The notes below the pieces were generated by a model that was not told the DNA's origin, did no database searches, and worked only from the letters and a program-made list of their open reading frames with translations. Shown here piece after piece: positions 16,697 to 26,055 of a stretch of DNA of 64,000 bases; position 1 is the stretch's first letter, and the number at the start of each line of letters is the position of its first letter. A program made the translations under genes and the position numbers. The DNA is taken from contig CACDJC010000002.1 in assembly GCA_902552475.1 (NCBI GenBank), positions 36,483 to 100,482 on the forward strand. Reading direction: 5' to 3'. This DNA is from an uncultured Pelagibacteraceae bacterium (GTDB lineage: Bacteria > Pseudomonadota > Alphaproteobacteria > Pelagibacterales > Pelagibacteraceae).

Positions 16697-17923
16697 ATGA
16701 AAGCACATTTTAATCTTAAAACTTTATCTGGATTAGGTAAGTATTTTAAACTATCTAATAAACCTCCTATATTTTTATATGGTAAAAAAGAATTTTTAAT
16801 AGATTCAAATAATAAAAAATTTTATGATTTTGCCTGTGGATCAGGTACTACAATGCTAGGACACAATATAAATGTATTAAACTCAAATATAAAAAAAAAT
16901 ATAGATAGAGGTATTCTTCATGCAGGGCCACATTTTATTACTACCTCTCATATAAAATTTTTCAATCAGCTATCTAAATTCTTAAAATATAAATTTAATA
17001 TTTTTAACACTGCAACAAACGGTTCAGAGGCTACAGAAACAGCTTTAAAATTAGCTTTTCATCACACAAAGAAAAAAAAAATAATTTATTTTGATGGATC
17101 ATATCATGGAAGAACAGGTTATTCTCTTCTAAGTTCAGATATGAAGGGTGTAAATAAAAATTATTTTTATAATAATAATTTTATAAAGTGTGAATTTAAT
17201 AATATAAATGATTTTAAAAAAAAATTTAATAAACATAAAAAAGACCTAGCAGCTGTAATTATTGAACCCATACAAGGAACATCAGGTTTTATCTTTTCTG
17301 ACAAAAAGTTTTTAAAATATTTATATGAATCTCTAAAAGATTGTCCCGCATTACTAATATTTGATGAGACTTGGACTGGATTCGGTAAAACAGGTTATAA
17401 TTTTGCTTACGAACTTTATAAAATTACACCAGATGTTTTAATATTAGGAAAATCAATAGGTGGAGGATTACCTTTAGGACTTATTGCTTTTAATAAAAAT
17501 ATTAATCATAATCATACAGGAGCACAATCATCAACTTTCCAAGGGAACATTCTTTCTGTTAATAATTCATATAATTTAATGAAATATTTAAATAAAATAA
17601 ATTATTTAAAAAAAATAAAAAAAATTGAAACTTTTTTCAAAAAAAAAATTAAAATAATGAACTCATACGATTTTGTCATAAGTTTTAAAGGTATTGGTTC
17701 CATGTGGGGCATTGAGATAGATAACAAATTTTTTAATGAAGAAGACTTTACTAATAAAATAAGAAGTTTGCTTTTAGAAAATGGCCTAATTACTTGGGAA
17801 TGTGGCAAAAACTCTGAGGTAATAGGATTAGTACCACCTTTATGCGTTTCAAATAAAAGTTTACAAGATGCATTAAATATAATTCTAAAAATTTTTAATG
17901 TATTGGAAAAGAAATATAATTAA
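16697..17923 (+). CDS. class-III PLP aminotransferase (paralog of 6798..8060)
   Basis: GSYHGRTGYSLLSS, FDETWTGFGKTG, LGKSIGGGLPLG. Confidence 0.93.
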   Translation: MKAHFNLKTLSGLGKYFKLSNKPPIFLYGKKEFLIDSNNKKFYDFACGSGTTMLGHNINVLNSNIKKNIDRGILHAGPHFITTSHIKFFNQLSKFLKYKFNIFNTATNGSEATETALKLAFHHTKKKKIIYFDGSYHGRTGYSLLSSDMKGVNKNYFYNNNFIKCEFNNINDFKKKFNKHKKDLAAVIIEPIQGTSGFIFSDKKFLKYLYESLKDCPALLIFDETWTGFGKTGYNFAYELYKITPDVLILGKSIGGGLPLGLIAFNKNINHNHTGAQSSTFQGNILSVNNSYNLMKYLNKINYLKKIKKIETFFKKKIKIMNSYDFVISFKGIGSMWGIEIDNKFFNEEDFTNKIRSLLLENGLITWECGKNSEVIGLVPPLCVSNKSLQDALNIILKIFNVLEKKYN

Positions 17924-17950
17924 AATATTAAAAGTTTTTTCATTTTTTAA

Positions 17951-18172
17951 TCAAAACCATCTAATCATTCCAATAACGCCAGCGCTAGCATAAAAGAATT
18001 GTAATAATAATATTCCTTTGTGTTTTCCTCGATAAGCCCAAATACCTATTAAGATTGCTGATAATAATAATAATGAAAAACCAATAAATTCTATACCAAT
18101 ATTTAATGCTACAAATAGAGAGTACAAAATTGCTGTCGTAACACCTGCCCATTCAAAAATTTTATTATTCAT
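17951..18172 (-). CDS. small integral membrane protein
   Basis: 73-aa hydrophobic ORF, multiple TM segments. Confidence 0.55.
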   Translation of the reverse strand: MNNKIFEWAGVTTAILYSLFVALNIGIEFIGFSLLLLSAILIGIWAYRGKHKGILLLQFFYASAGVIGMIRWF

Positions 18173-18216
18173 TTAATTATCTCCATAAATTACTATAAAA
18201 TTTTCTTTTTCAGTTG

Positions 18217-18255
18217 TCATTGACCCAGAACCACGATCCCTAAAAGTTTTTTCAT
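18217..18255 (-). pseudogene. orphan signal-peptide stub MKKLLGIVVLGQ*
   Basis: 32 bp (18224..18255) identical to 2580..2611, then in-frame stop. Confidence 0.6.
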
Positions 18256-18335
18256 AATAAAATGTTATCAAAAGACATTAGAATGTACCATTTGATTTTT
18301 CTCAAATAAGTATACTTCTAGGTATAGTTTATTGT

Positions 18336-18797
18336 TTAATCTGATGGTTTAAAAATTAGACAAAGTCCATTATTACAATATCTTTTTCCATTTTTTCCTG
18401 GCCCGTCATCAAAAACATGTCCATGATGAGCACCGCAATTTGCACAATGATATTCTGTTCTTTTCATCCCAAATGAATAATCAATTTTTGTTTTGAATGC
18501 TCCAGGCAAAGCCTCAGTAAATGAAGGCCAACCAGTACCACTGTCATATTTATTGTCAGATTTAAATAATTTTGCATCACAATTTGCACAATGATAAAAA
18601 CCTTTTCTTTTTTCATAATTTAATGGACTAGAAAATCGTCTTTCAGTTCCTTCATTAAACATAATATTTTTTTGTTTTTCTGATAATGATTTGTTAATTA
18701 TTTTTTTAGGAGTATTTGAGCTAGCAAAGCTTGTTGAAAAAAAATAAGATATAAACAAGCAAGAGCAACCTACCTTTATAAATTTTCTTCTTTTCAT
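18336..18797 (-). CDS. msrB: peptide-methionine (R)-S-oxide reductase
   Basis: YHCANCDAKLFKSDNKYDSGTGWPSF...EYHCANCGAHHGHVFDDGP...RYCNNGLCLIF. Confidence 0.95.
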   Translation of the reverse strand: MKRRKFIKVGCSCLFISYFFSTSFASSNTPKKIINKSLSEKQKNIMFNEGTERRFSSPLNYEKRKGFYHCANCDAKLFKSDNKYDSGTGWPSFTEALPGAFKTKIDYSFGMKRTEYHCANCGAHHGHVFDDGPGKNGKRYCNNGLCLIFKPSD

Positions 18798-18828
18798 AAA
18801 ATAATTAAGTTAATATTAAATTTATAAT

Positions 18829-19845
18829 ATGAATTTAAAAAAATTTAAACGTTATCCATTAACTTTTGGTCCAACTCCTATAGAATTTTTGCCGCGTTTA
18901 ACAAAGGCCATAGGATCAGATGTTGAAATATATGCAAAACGAGACGATTGTAATTCGGGTCTTGCCATGGGTGGTAATAAACTTCGTAAACTTGAATATA
19001 TTATTCCAGATGCTATTTCATCTGGCGCTGATACTTTAGTTTCAATTGGCGGAGTGCAATCAAACCATACAAGAATGGTTGCTGCAACTGCAGCAAAGAT
19101 AGGAATGAAGTGTGTGGTTGTTCAAGAAAGCTGGGTTCCACATGATGATGCAGTTTATGATAGAGTAGGGAATATCTTATTAACTAGATTAATGGGGGCT
19201 GATAGCCGTCTTGTTGACGAAGGTTTTGATATTGGAATTCGTAAAAGCTGGGAAGACGCACTTCAGTCTGTTCGTGATAAAGGAGGAGTGCCCTATGCTA
19301 TTCCAGCTGGAGCATCAGTACATAAGTATGGTGGTCTTGGATATGTTGGGTTTGCTGAAGAAGTTAGAGAACAAGAAAATCAAATGGAAATTAAATTTGA
19401 TTATATAATTGTTTGTGTTGTAACAGGCTCAACTCAAGCAGGAATGATAGTTGGTTTTGCCGCTGATGATCGTGCAGATCGAGTGATTGGAATTGATGGC
19501 TCTGGAACTCCTGAGAAACTAAAAAAACAAGTAAAAGAAATAGTTGATAATACTGCCAAACTTGTTGAATTAGGAAGAATAGTGCGTGACGATGAAATAA
19601 TTATAAATCCAGATTATGCTTATCCAGCCTATGGAGTTCCAAGCAACGAAACCAATGAAGCAATTCGTCTAGCTGCTAGAACTGAAGCTATGATAACAGA
19701 CCCAGTTTATGAAGGTAAATCAATGCAAGGCATGATCGATTTGGCAAAAAAAGGTTTTTTTCCAAAAGGATCTAAAATTCTTTATGCTCATCTAGGAGGA
19801 GCTCCTGCAATCAATGGTTATAGTTATACTTATCGAAACGGGTAA
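18829..19845 (+). CDS. acdS: 1-aminocyclopropane-1-carboxylate deaminase-like PLP enzyme (D-cysteine desulfhydrase is an alternative)
   Basis: [52 protein letters not shown]. Confidence 0.85.
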   Translation: MNLKKFKRYPLTFGPTPIEFLPRLTKAIGSDVEIYAKRDDCNSGLAMGGNKLRKLEYIIPDAISSGADTLVSIGGVQSNHTRMVAATAAKIGMKCVVVQESWVPHDDAVYDRVGNILLTRLMGADSRLVDEGFDIGIRKSWEDALQSVRDKGGVPYAIPAGASVHKYGGLGYVGFAEEVREQENQMEIKFDYIIVCVVTGSTQAGMIVGFAADDRADRVIGIDGSGTPEKLKKQVKEIVDNTAKLVELGRIVRDDEIIINPDYAYPAYGVPSNETNEAIRLAARTEAMITDPVYEGKSMQGMIDLAKKGFFPKGSKILYAHLGGAPAINGYSYTYRNG

Positions 19846-19878
19846 AATTTATTTAGGCAGAAAAACACTATACATTTT

Positions 19879-20706
19879 TTAATATTTTCCTATTTTTTTT
19901 GAACCATTATAAAAAATTTTATTTAGTTCTTCGTTTGCTTTTTTTCTTGATATTATATCTTTTGGATCCATTAATCGTTTTGGCCTTGAAACATAATCAT
20001 GATAATTAAATTTATCTTCACCCCTTGCTTTTTGTACAAACATTTTGCCTAATATTTGATCTACGTCACTTCCTATATAGCTTTGAATAACAAAACCAAT
20101 TCTTCTGTCATTACTTTGGTTTAAACCTGAACCATGTACTACTTTTGGATGATGTAATGACATTTGTCCCGCTTTTAATATTACAGGTTTGGTTTTTGAT
20201 AATGGAACATTTTCGACAGATTGACCTCTAGTTAACAAATTATCATCATCAAATTTTTCATTATGGTGTTTTAGGTTTTCTTTATGTGATCCAGCCCACA
20301 TTCTCATACATCCATTATTTTCATTAGCATCAGTAACCGCAATCCAGGCTGTTACCCAATTATATGGCTCTAAACCTATATATTTAGCATCTTGATGGAA
20401 ACTTACATATCCTTTTTCATTAGGATTTTTAATAAACAAGGTAGTTCCACATACAAGTATATTTTTACCTATTATACTTTCTACTGCGTCTAAAATTTTA
20501 TTATTATGTGCAACTTTATCAAATACAGTGGAAATTAAATGCACATAGTTTCTACCAGATCCATCTAGTTCATTTGGCCATTTATTTTCAATAAATTCAA
20601 TTTCTTTTCTAATTTCATTTGCTTCTTTTTTAGTTAATACATTAACAGGAGCAACATATCCTTCATCATTATATTGTTTGAGTTGATTTGAAGTTAAATA
20701 AGTCAT
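19879..20706 (-). CDS. phytanoyl-CoA dioxygenase (PhyH) family protein
   Basis: FHQDAKY (HxD), VVHGSGLNQSNDRRIGFVIQ. Confidence 0.88.
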   Translation of the reverse strand: MTYLTSNQLKQYNDEGYVAPVNVLTKKEANEIRKEIEFIENKWPNELDGSGRNYVHLISTVFDKVAHNNKILDAVESIIGKNILVCGTTLFIKNPNEKGYVSFHQDAKYIGLEPYNWVTAWIAVTDANENNGCMRMWAGSHKENLKHHNEKFDDDNLLTRGQSVENVPLSKTKPVILKAGQMSLHHPKVVHGSGLNQSNDRRIGFVIQSYIGSDVDQILGKMFVQKARGEDKFNYHDYVSRPKRLMDPKDIISRKKANEELNKIFYNGSKKIGKY

Positions 20707-20741
20707 ATTGTTTTTGAATACAAAAATATTTTAAAGAATAT

Positions 20742-21515
20742 ATGAATTGTACAATTTCATCCATACATTATTGTCCTGTTAAATCTATATCATTTCAAAG
20801 TTTACAATCATGTAATATTAAAAAAAATCTTGGTATGGAAAATGATAGAATATTTGCCTTTTCAAGAATTATAGAACTAAAAAAAGCAAAATTGGTTGAA
20901 AAAAACCCTGATGAAAGAAATTTGAATAATTTTTTAACTTTAAAAAATTCTCCTGCATTAAATCAATATAACTTCATTTATCAAAACCAAGTATTAACTC
21001 TAACTAAAAATGATAGGGAAATATTGTCAATTTCGACAGAAGATGAAAATGAAAGATTATTACTTTCAAATAAATTAACTGAACTTGAGAGTTCTTTAAT
21101 GAAACCCATAACTTTATTAAAGAATAAAGAATTTCCTTTTTTTGATACTTCTCATTCAAAAAATATTTTTAACTCAGTGTCTTTAATAAATTTGAATAGT
21201 ATTAGAGACTTTGAAAAAAAAATTAATGAAAAAGTTGAACTTCAAAGATTTAGAGCTAATTTTTATGTCGACGGAATTGACGCATGGGAAGAAAGAAATT
21301 GGTTAGGTAAAATTATTAAAATTAATGATGTTTCTTTTAAAGTTGAAAAAAATATTCCTAGATGTGTTGCAATAAATTTAAAGCCAAAAACTGATGATAA
21401 CTCTTTAAATTTGCTTACTTCACTAAAAAAAACTTATAATCATTTTGATATGGGAATTTATTTAACGGCATTGAATGATGGAAAAGTAGAGATAGAAAAT
21501 AAAATTAAAATTTAA
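20742..21515 (+). CDS. MOSC domain protein
   Basis: ISSIHYCPVKSIS...RFRANFYVDG...FKVEKNIPRCVAINLKP. Confidence 0.85.
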   Translation: MNCTISSIHYCPVKSISFQSLQSCNIKKNLGMENDRIFAFSRIIELKKAKLVEKNPDERNLNNFLTLKNSPALNQYNFIYQNQVLTLTKNDREILSISTEDENERLLLSNKLTELESSLMKPITLLKNKEFPFFDTSHSKNIFNSVSLINLNSIRDFEKKINEKVELQRFRANFYVDGIDAWEERNWLGKIIKINDVSFKVEKNIPRCVAINLKPKTDDNSLNLLTSLKKTYNHFDMGIYLTALNDGKVEIENKIKI

Positions 21516-21624
21516 AAAAGTACTTATATATCAACCTAAGATTGAATTTTTTGTTATTAAAAAACTATACAAATAAGTTTAAGTTTGGTTAAATAATTTT
21601 TTTTAACTTAAATAGGAGATAAAA

Positions 21625-22470
21625 ATGAATAGATTTTTAAAATCTTTTACAGTTTTACTTGTTCTTCTTTTCAGCATTTCATCTGTAAGTGCAAAAACTT
21701 TAACAGAGAGATTAGCCGATGGTCACAAGTTAAGACTTGGATTTGGAACAGCTGTGCCCTGGGCATATGCTGGAGACAATGGTGAAGCTTTAGGCTTTGT
21801 TAACATGATTGCTTTAACAGTTTTAGAAGAAATGGGCATAACTGAACATGAAACAAAGGTTTTTGAGTGGTCAGGACTAATACCAGGAATAAATGCTGAT
21901 CGTTCTGACATGATTACTGGTGGTATGTATATCTTAAAAAGCAGATGTGAAAATATAGACTTTTCAGACCCAATAGGAGTATTTGGTGACGCAATGTTAG
22001 TTCCTAAAGGAAATCCTAAGGGAATTAATAACTATGCAGATGTTATTAGAACAGGAGCTACACTTGTTACAGGAACCGGTTTCAATACTGTAGAAGCTGC
22101 TAAAAAATTTGGTGTACCTGATAGCCAAATGTTATTAGTAGAAGGTGAAGTAGGAATACTTGCTGCTATGAAAGCGGGAAGAGCTGATGCTGCTGTACAA
22201 ACATTCTTTGGTGCAAAAGAGCATGAAGAGAAAACTGGCGGCGCATTTGAAGTAACTGATCCTAAGCTAATGCCAAAAGAAACTGTTAACGTGGTTGGAA
22301 TAGGATTTAGAAAAACTGATGATAAGTTTAGAGAAGCATTCAATGCTGCTTTAGCTAAAGTTTTAGCTAACCCAGGAAAAATGTTAGAGAGAGCTGGTAA
22401 GTATGGCTATGATAAAGCTCAACTTCCTCCTCCTGACATGACAACAGAATGGGCTTGTTCAACTAAGTAG
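21625..22470 (+). CDS. ehuB: ectoine/hydroxyectoine-type ABC transporter substrate-binding protein
   Basis: Signal peptide; FEWSGLIPGINADRSDMITGGMYILKSRCENIDFSDPIG. Confidence 0.75.
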   Translation: MNRFLKSFTVLLVLLFSISSVSAKTLTERLADGHKLRLGFGTAVPWAYAGDNGEALGFVNMIALTVLEEMGITEHETKVFEWSGLIPGINADRSDMITGGMYILKSRCENIDFSDPIGVFGDAMLVPKGNPKGINNYADVIRTGATLVTGTGFNTVEAAKKFGVPDSQMLLVEGEVGILAAMKAGRADAAVQTFFGAKEHEEKTGGAFEVTDPKLMPKETVNVVGIGFRKTDDKFREAFNAALAKVLANPGKMLERAGKYGYDKAQLPPPDMTTEWACSTK

Positions 22471-22489
22471 TATTAAAAATATAATTATT

Positions 22490-22528
22490 AATCAGGCGAC
22501 TAAATATTAAAGTCGCCTGATTTTTTTT
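22490..22528 (+). terminator. intrinsic terminator/attenuator between ehuB-like and ehuC-like genes
   Basis: AATCAGGCGACT (22490-22501) - 9-nt loop - AGTCGCCTGATT (22511-22522) followed by T-run. Confidence 0.92.
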
Positions 22529-22549
22529 AATTTAATTTTAGGTAATATA

Positions 22550-23221
22550 GTGAGTTACTTTGCATTTTTATCCGAACATGGAATAACATTACTATTAGGC
22601 ACTGTTACAACAATAAAAGTTTTGATTTGTTCAATGATACTTTACGTAGTTATATCTATGATTTTTGGATTAATGCGTCTATCAAAAAACCTAGTTATTC
22701 AAGGAATTGCTACAGTATATATTGAATTTTTTAGAGGAACTTCATTATTGGTTCAATTATTCTGGGTTTATTATGTATTACCATTTTTTGGAATTTCTTT
22801 AGAAGCTTTTGTAGCTGGAGTAGTTGCTTTAGGATTGAACTTTGGAGCCTATGGTGCTGAAATTGTAAGAGCAGGTATATTAGCAGTTCCAAAAGGCCAA
22901 TGGGAAGCAGCACATGCTCTTAATTTTAGTCCAGCGAAAAGAATTAAGAGAATAATTATACCACAAATATTTCCAATTATTTTACCACCAGCTGCAAATT
23001 TGACTGTAGAACTTTTAAAAGCAACAGCATTGGTTGCGCTTGTTACGGTTGTTGATTTAACTTTTGAAGCAAAACAAATTAATTCAATTACTTGGCTTTC
23101 TGCACAGTGTTTTGGTACAGCTTTATTAATTTATTACTTTATGGCTAGATTTGCGCTCGTTCCATTTTTAAGATGGTTAGAAGTTTTAGCCGCAAGAAAA
23201 GTTGGAAGAGGAAAGGCATAA
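22550..23221 (+). CDS. ehuC: ABC transporter permease (EhuC-like, GTG start)
   Basis: FFRGTSLLVQLFWVYYVLPFFG; AHALNFSPAKRIKRIIIPQ. Confidence 0.8.
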   Translation: MSYFAFLSEHGITLLLGTVTTIKVLICSMILYVVISMIFGLMRLSKNLVIQGIATVYIEFFRGTSLLVQLFWVYYVLPFFGISLEAFVAGVVALGLNFGAYGAEIVRAGILAVPKGQWEAAHALNFSPAKRIKRIIIPQIFPIILPPAANLTVELLKATALVALVTVVDLTFEAKQINSITWLSAQCFGTALLIYYFMARFALVPFLRWLEVLAARKVGRGKA

Positions 23222-23903
23222 TATTATGGAAATGGGTTTTAGATGGGATTTTGCTTATGAAATTCTACCACAGATGCTTTTGGCAACTTTTAATACCATA
23301 ATTGCTGCTGGTGTAGGTTATTTAATAGCTCTTGTTGTAGGTTTATTGTTTTTATTAGGGCAAAGAACTCCATATAAAATAATAAATGTAATAAATAGAG
23401 AAATAGTTGAATTTATTCGTTCTACACCTCTTCTTATACAATTATTTTTTGTTTATTTTGTTCTACCACAATTTGGCATTACTTTATCTGCATGGGTATG
23501 CGGAATGATTACAATTGGGCTTCATTTTGGAACTTATCTTTCGGAAGTATATAGAGGAGCATTAGAAGGAGTCTCAAAAACCCAATGGGAAGCATGTAGA
23601 GCACTAAATTTTTCTACTTTATATACTTATAGAAGAATTGTTCTTCCACAAGCTTTTCCAATAGCAATACCAGGGATGGGAAATTATTTAGTTGGTATTT
23701 TTAAAGATACTCCTCTTTTATCAACAATCGGGGTTGCTGAATTATTCCATGCAGCGACTGCTGTAGGTGGATATAATTATAGATATTTGGAACCTTACAC
23801 AATGGTTGGTATAATATTTTTAATTCTTTCAGTTCCAGCAGCTATGTGGGTTAGAAACTTAGAAAGAAAAGTTAATATTGCACAAGGAAAAATTAAAAAG
23901 TAA
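23202..23903 (+). CDS. ehuD: ABC transporter permease (EhuD-like)
   Basis: EFIRSTPLLIQLFFVYFVLPQFG; CRALNFSTLYTYRRIVLPQAFP; ATG likely at 23226. Confidence 0.8.
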   Translation: MEEERHNIMEMGFRWDFAYEILPQMLLATFNTIIAAGVGYLIALVVGLLFLLGQRTPYKIINVINREIVEFIRSTPLLIQLFFVYFVLPQFGITLSAWVCGMITIGLHFGTYLSEVYRGALEGVSKTQWEACRALNFSTLYTYRRIVLPQAFPIAIPGMGNYLVGIFKDTPLLSTIGVAELFHAATAVGGYNYRYLEPYTMVGIIFLILSVPAAMWVRNLERKVNIAQGKIKK

Positions 23904-23911
23904 TAAAAGTT

Positions 23912-24703
23912 ATGGAAAATAAAAACTCAGACGAAATTATTGTTAAATTTGAAGATGTAACAAAACAGTATGGCGATCTAGTTGTTTTGGACAAATTAAA
24001 TCTAGAGATTAAAAAAAATGAAATGGTATCAATTATTGGACCTTCGGGTTCAGGCAAAACTACAGTTTTAAGAGTTTTGATGACACTAGAAAAAATTAAT
24101 GGAGGTGTAATTCATTTAGATGGAGAACCTTTAACTCATATGAATAGTGAAGGTAAATTAACAGAAGCAAATGAAAAATATTTAAGAGATAGACGCTCAA
24201 AAATTGGTATGGTATTTCAGCAGTTTAATCTTTTTCCTCATATGACAGCACTTCAAAATTGTATTGAGGCACCTGTAGAGGTTCTAGGTATGAAAAAAGA
24301 AGAAGCAGAAGAAAGAGCTCTAGAACTATTAGAGTTAGTAGGTTTGACAGATAAAAAAGACCAACATCCAAGTCGATTATCTGGAGGACAACAACAAAGA
24401 GTTGCAATAGCTAGAGCGTTAGCAATGAGACCCAAAGTTATGCTTTTAGATGAAATTACTTCTGCATTAGACCCAGAGGTAGTAGGTGAAGTTCTTAATG
24501 TAATTAGATCTTTAAACAAGGAGCATAATTTAACAATGATCATGGTTACTCACCAAATGGGATTTGCTAGAGAAATATCAGATCGTGTTTGTTTTTTTAA
24601 TGAAGGTAAAATTTTTGAACAAGGACCACCAGAAAAGCTATTCGGCAATCCACAAAACGAAAGAACTAAGCAATTTTTACATGCAGTTCTTGATGCTAAT
24701 TAA
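23912..24703 (+). CDS. ehuA: ABC transporter ATP-binding protein (EhuA-like)
   Basis: GPSGSGKTTVLR, LSGGQQQRVAIARAL, MLLDEITSALDPE. Confidence 0.82.
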   Translation: MENKNSDEIIVKFEDVTKQYGDLVVLDKLNLEIKKNEMVSIIGPSGSGKTTVLRVLMTLEKINGGVIHLDGEPLTHMNSEGKLTEANEKYLRDRRSKIGMVFQQFNLFPHMTALQNCIEAPVEVLGMKKEEAEERALELLELVGLTDKKDQHPSRLSGGQQQRVAIARALAMRPKVMLLDEITSALDPEVVGEVLNVIRSLNKEHNLTMIMVTHQMGFAREISDRVCFFNEGKIFEQGPPEKLFGNPQNERTKQFLHAVLDAN

Positions 24704-25998
24704 ACTTTAGACTCTACTATCGGTTCATCTTTTTTTGGTTCCTCTATAGGCTCAGTGCTTGGATTTAATTCCATTCCAATCGGAGTAATTGTGTTAGGCA
24801 TTGGAGTAAATTGGGAGTCAGGATTACCAACAACACTTCTAATTCTTTGTCTGTATATTCCATAAATACCCATTGAAGAGTGAAAAATGATTAAGAATAC
24901 AAAAAATCCATTTTCACCAAATATATCCATAAAAATAGAGCATAAAAATGGCCCAGACATTGCACCCATTCCAAAAACAAACTGTAAACCTGCCCCAGCA
25001 GAAACAAATTTTTCTTTTGGAATAAAATCATTAGTGTGAGCAAAGATTAAAGCAAACAAAGGTAAACTGAAGAATGCAAATAAACCAGTAAAAACATAAA
25101 ACCAAAATTTTGAACTTGCCAAACCTTCTGGAAGGTGCATTGTTCCTGTTGAAAAAATTGCAAATAACGCAAATAAAGCAGAAGCAAATGTTGTATAAAT
25201 AATTACAGTTCTTCTATCGTAATTGTCAGATAACTTTCCGATTGGCCATTGAGATATTGCACCAGAGATAGCTATCAAGAATGATACAAATGAAATTTCA
25301 AATATACTAAAATTCATTGATGCAGCATAAACAGCAATTAAAGAAAACATCGAAGAATGACATATTCCACACAACAAAGAACTAACCATTCCCATTGGAG
25401 AAGCCTGATAAAGCTCTTTGATAGTCATACCTGAAATAGATTTAAATCTAGGTGCTTTTTTTTTTGTAAGTAAAATTGGTATAAGAGACAAAGACATAAA
25501 TAGAGAGACAAGTATAAAAGGTTGAAAATTTTCAGGTCTATTAAAGTTAAGAAAAAACATTCCTAATGCCATAGCAGTAAATAATACGATCATATATAAT
25601 GATAAAACACTTCCTCTATTTTTATTGCTTGCCCTATCATTTAACCAACTTTCAGCAACAGTGTACAAACAAACCATACTAAATCCTGTTACAATTCTTA
25701 AAATAAACCATGTGAAAGGTGTTACAATAATAGAGTGGAGCAGAACAATAATTGAAGCCGTTGAAGCAAATGCTGCAAATACTCTTATGTGTCCAACTCT
25801 ACCTATTAAAGAAGGAATAGTTCCTGCGCCTATAAAGTATCCTATAAAATATCCTGAAAGCATGAAACCAGTAGCCGCAATACTAAATTCTTCTTGTACA
25901 GCTCTAACTCCTAGCAAAGATCCTTGTAAACCATGTGCCAACATGATTAATGCCATACCAGTAAAAAGAGCCCAGGAATTTTTAAGTATTTTATTCAT
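24700..25998 (-). CDS. MFS transporter
   Basis: 12-TM pattern; GKLSDNYDRRTVIIYTT. Confidence 0.88.
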   Translation of the reverse strand: MNKILKNSWALFTGMALIMLAHGLQGSLLGVRAVQEEFSIAATGFMLSGYFIGYFIGAGTIPSLIGRVGHIRVFAAFASTASIIVLLHSIIVTPFTWFILRIVTGFSMVCLYTVAESWLNDRASNKNRGSVLSLYMIVLFTAMALGMFFLNFNRPENFQPFILVSLFMSLSLIPILLTKKKAPRFKSISGMTIKELYQASPMGMVSSLLCGICHSSMFSLIAVYAASMNFSIFEISFVSFLIAISGAISQWPIGKLSDNYDRRTVIIYTTFASALFALFAIFSTGTMHLPEGLASSKFWFYVFTGLFAFFSLPLFALIFAHTNDFIPKEKFVSAGAGLQFVFGMGAMSGPFLCSIFMDIFGENGFFVFLIIFHSSMGIYGIYRQRIRSVVGNPDSQFTPMPNTITPIGMELNPSTEPIEEPKKDEPIVESKV

Positions 25999-26055
25999 AA
26001 TTTCACGCTATTTATTTGCGATCTATTTCTAAATCAAGTCTTAATTGTGACAAAA

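Noticed and set aside
22032-22343. 103-aa antisense ORF opposite ehuB-like gene
   Set aside because: Ser/Thr/Pro-rich shadow of a codon-biased gene
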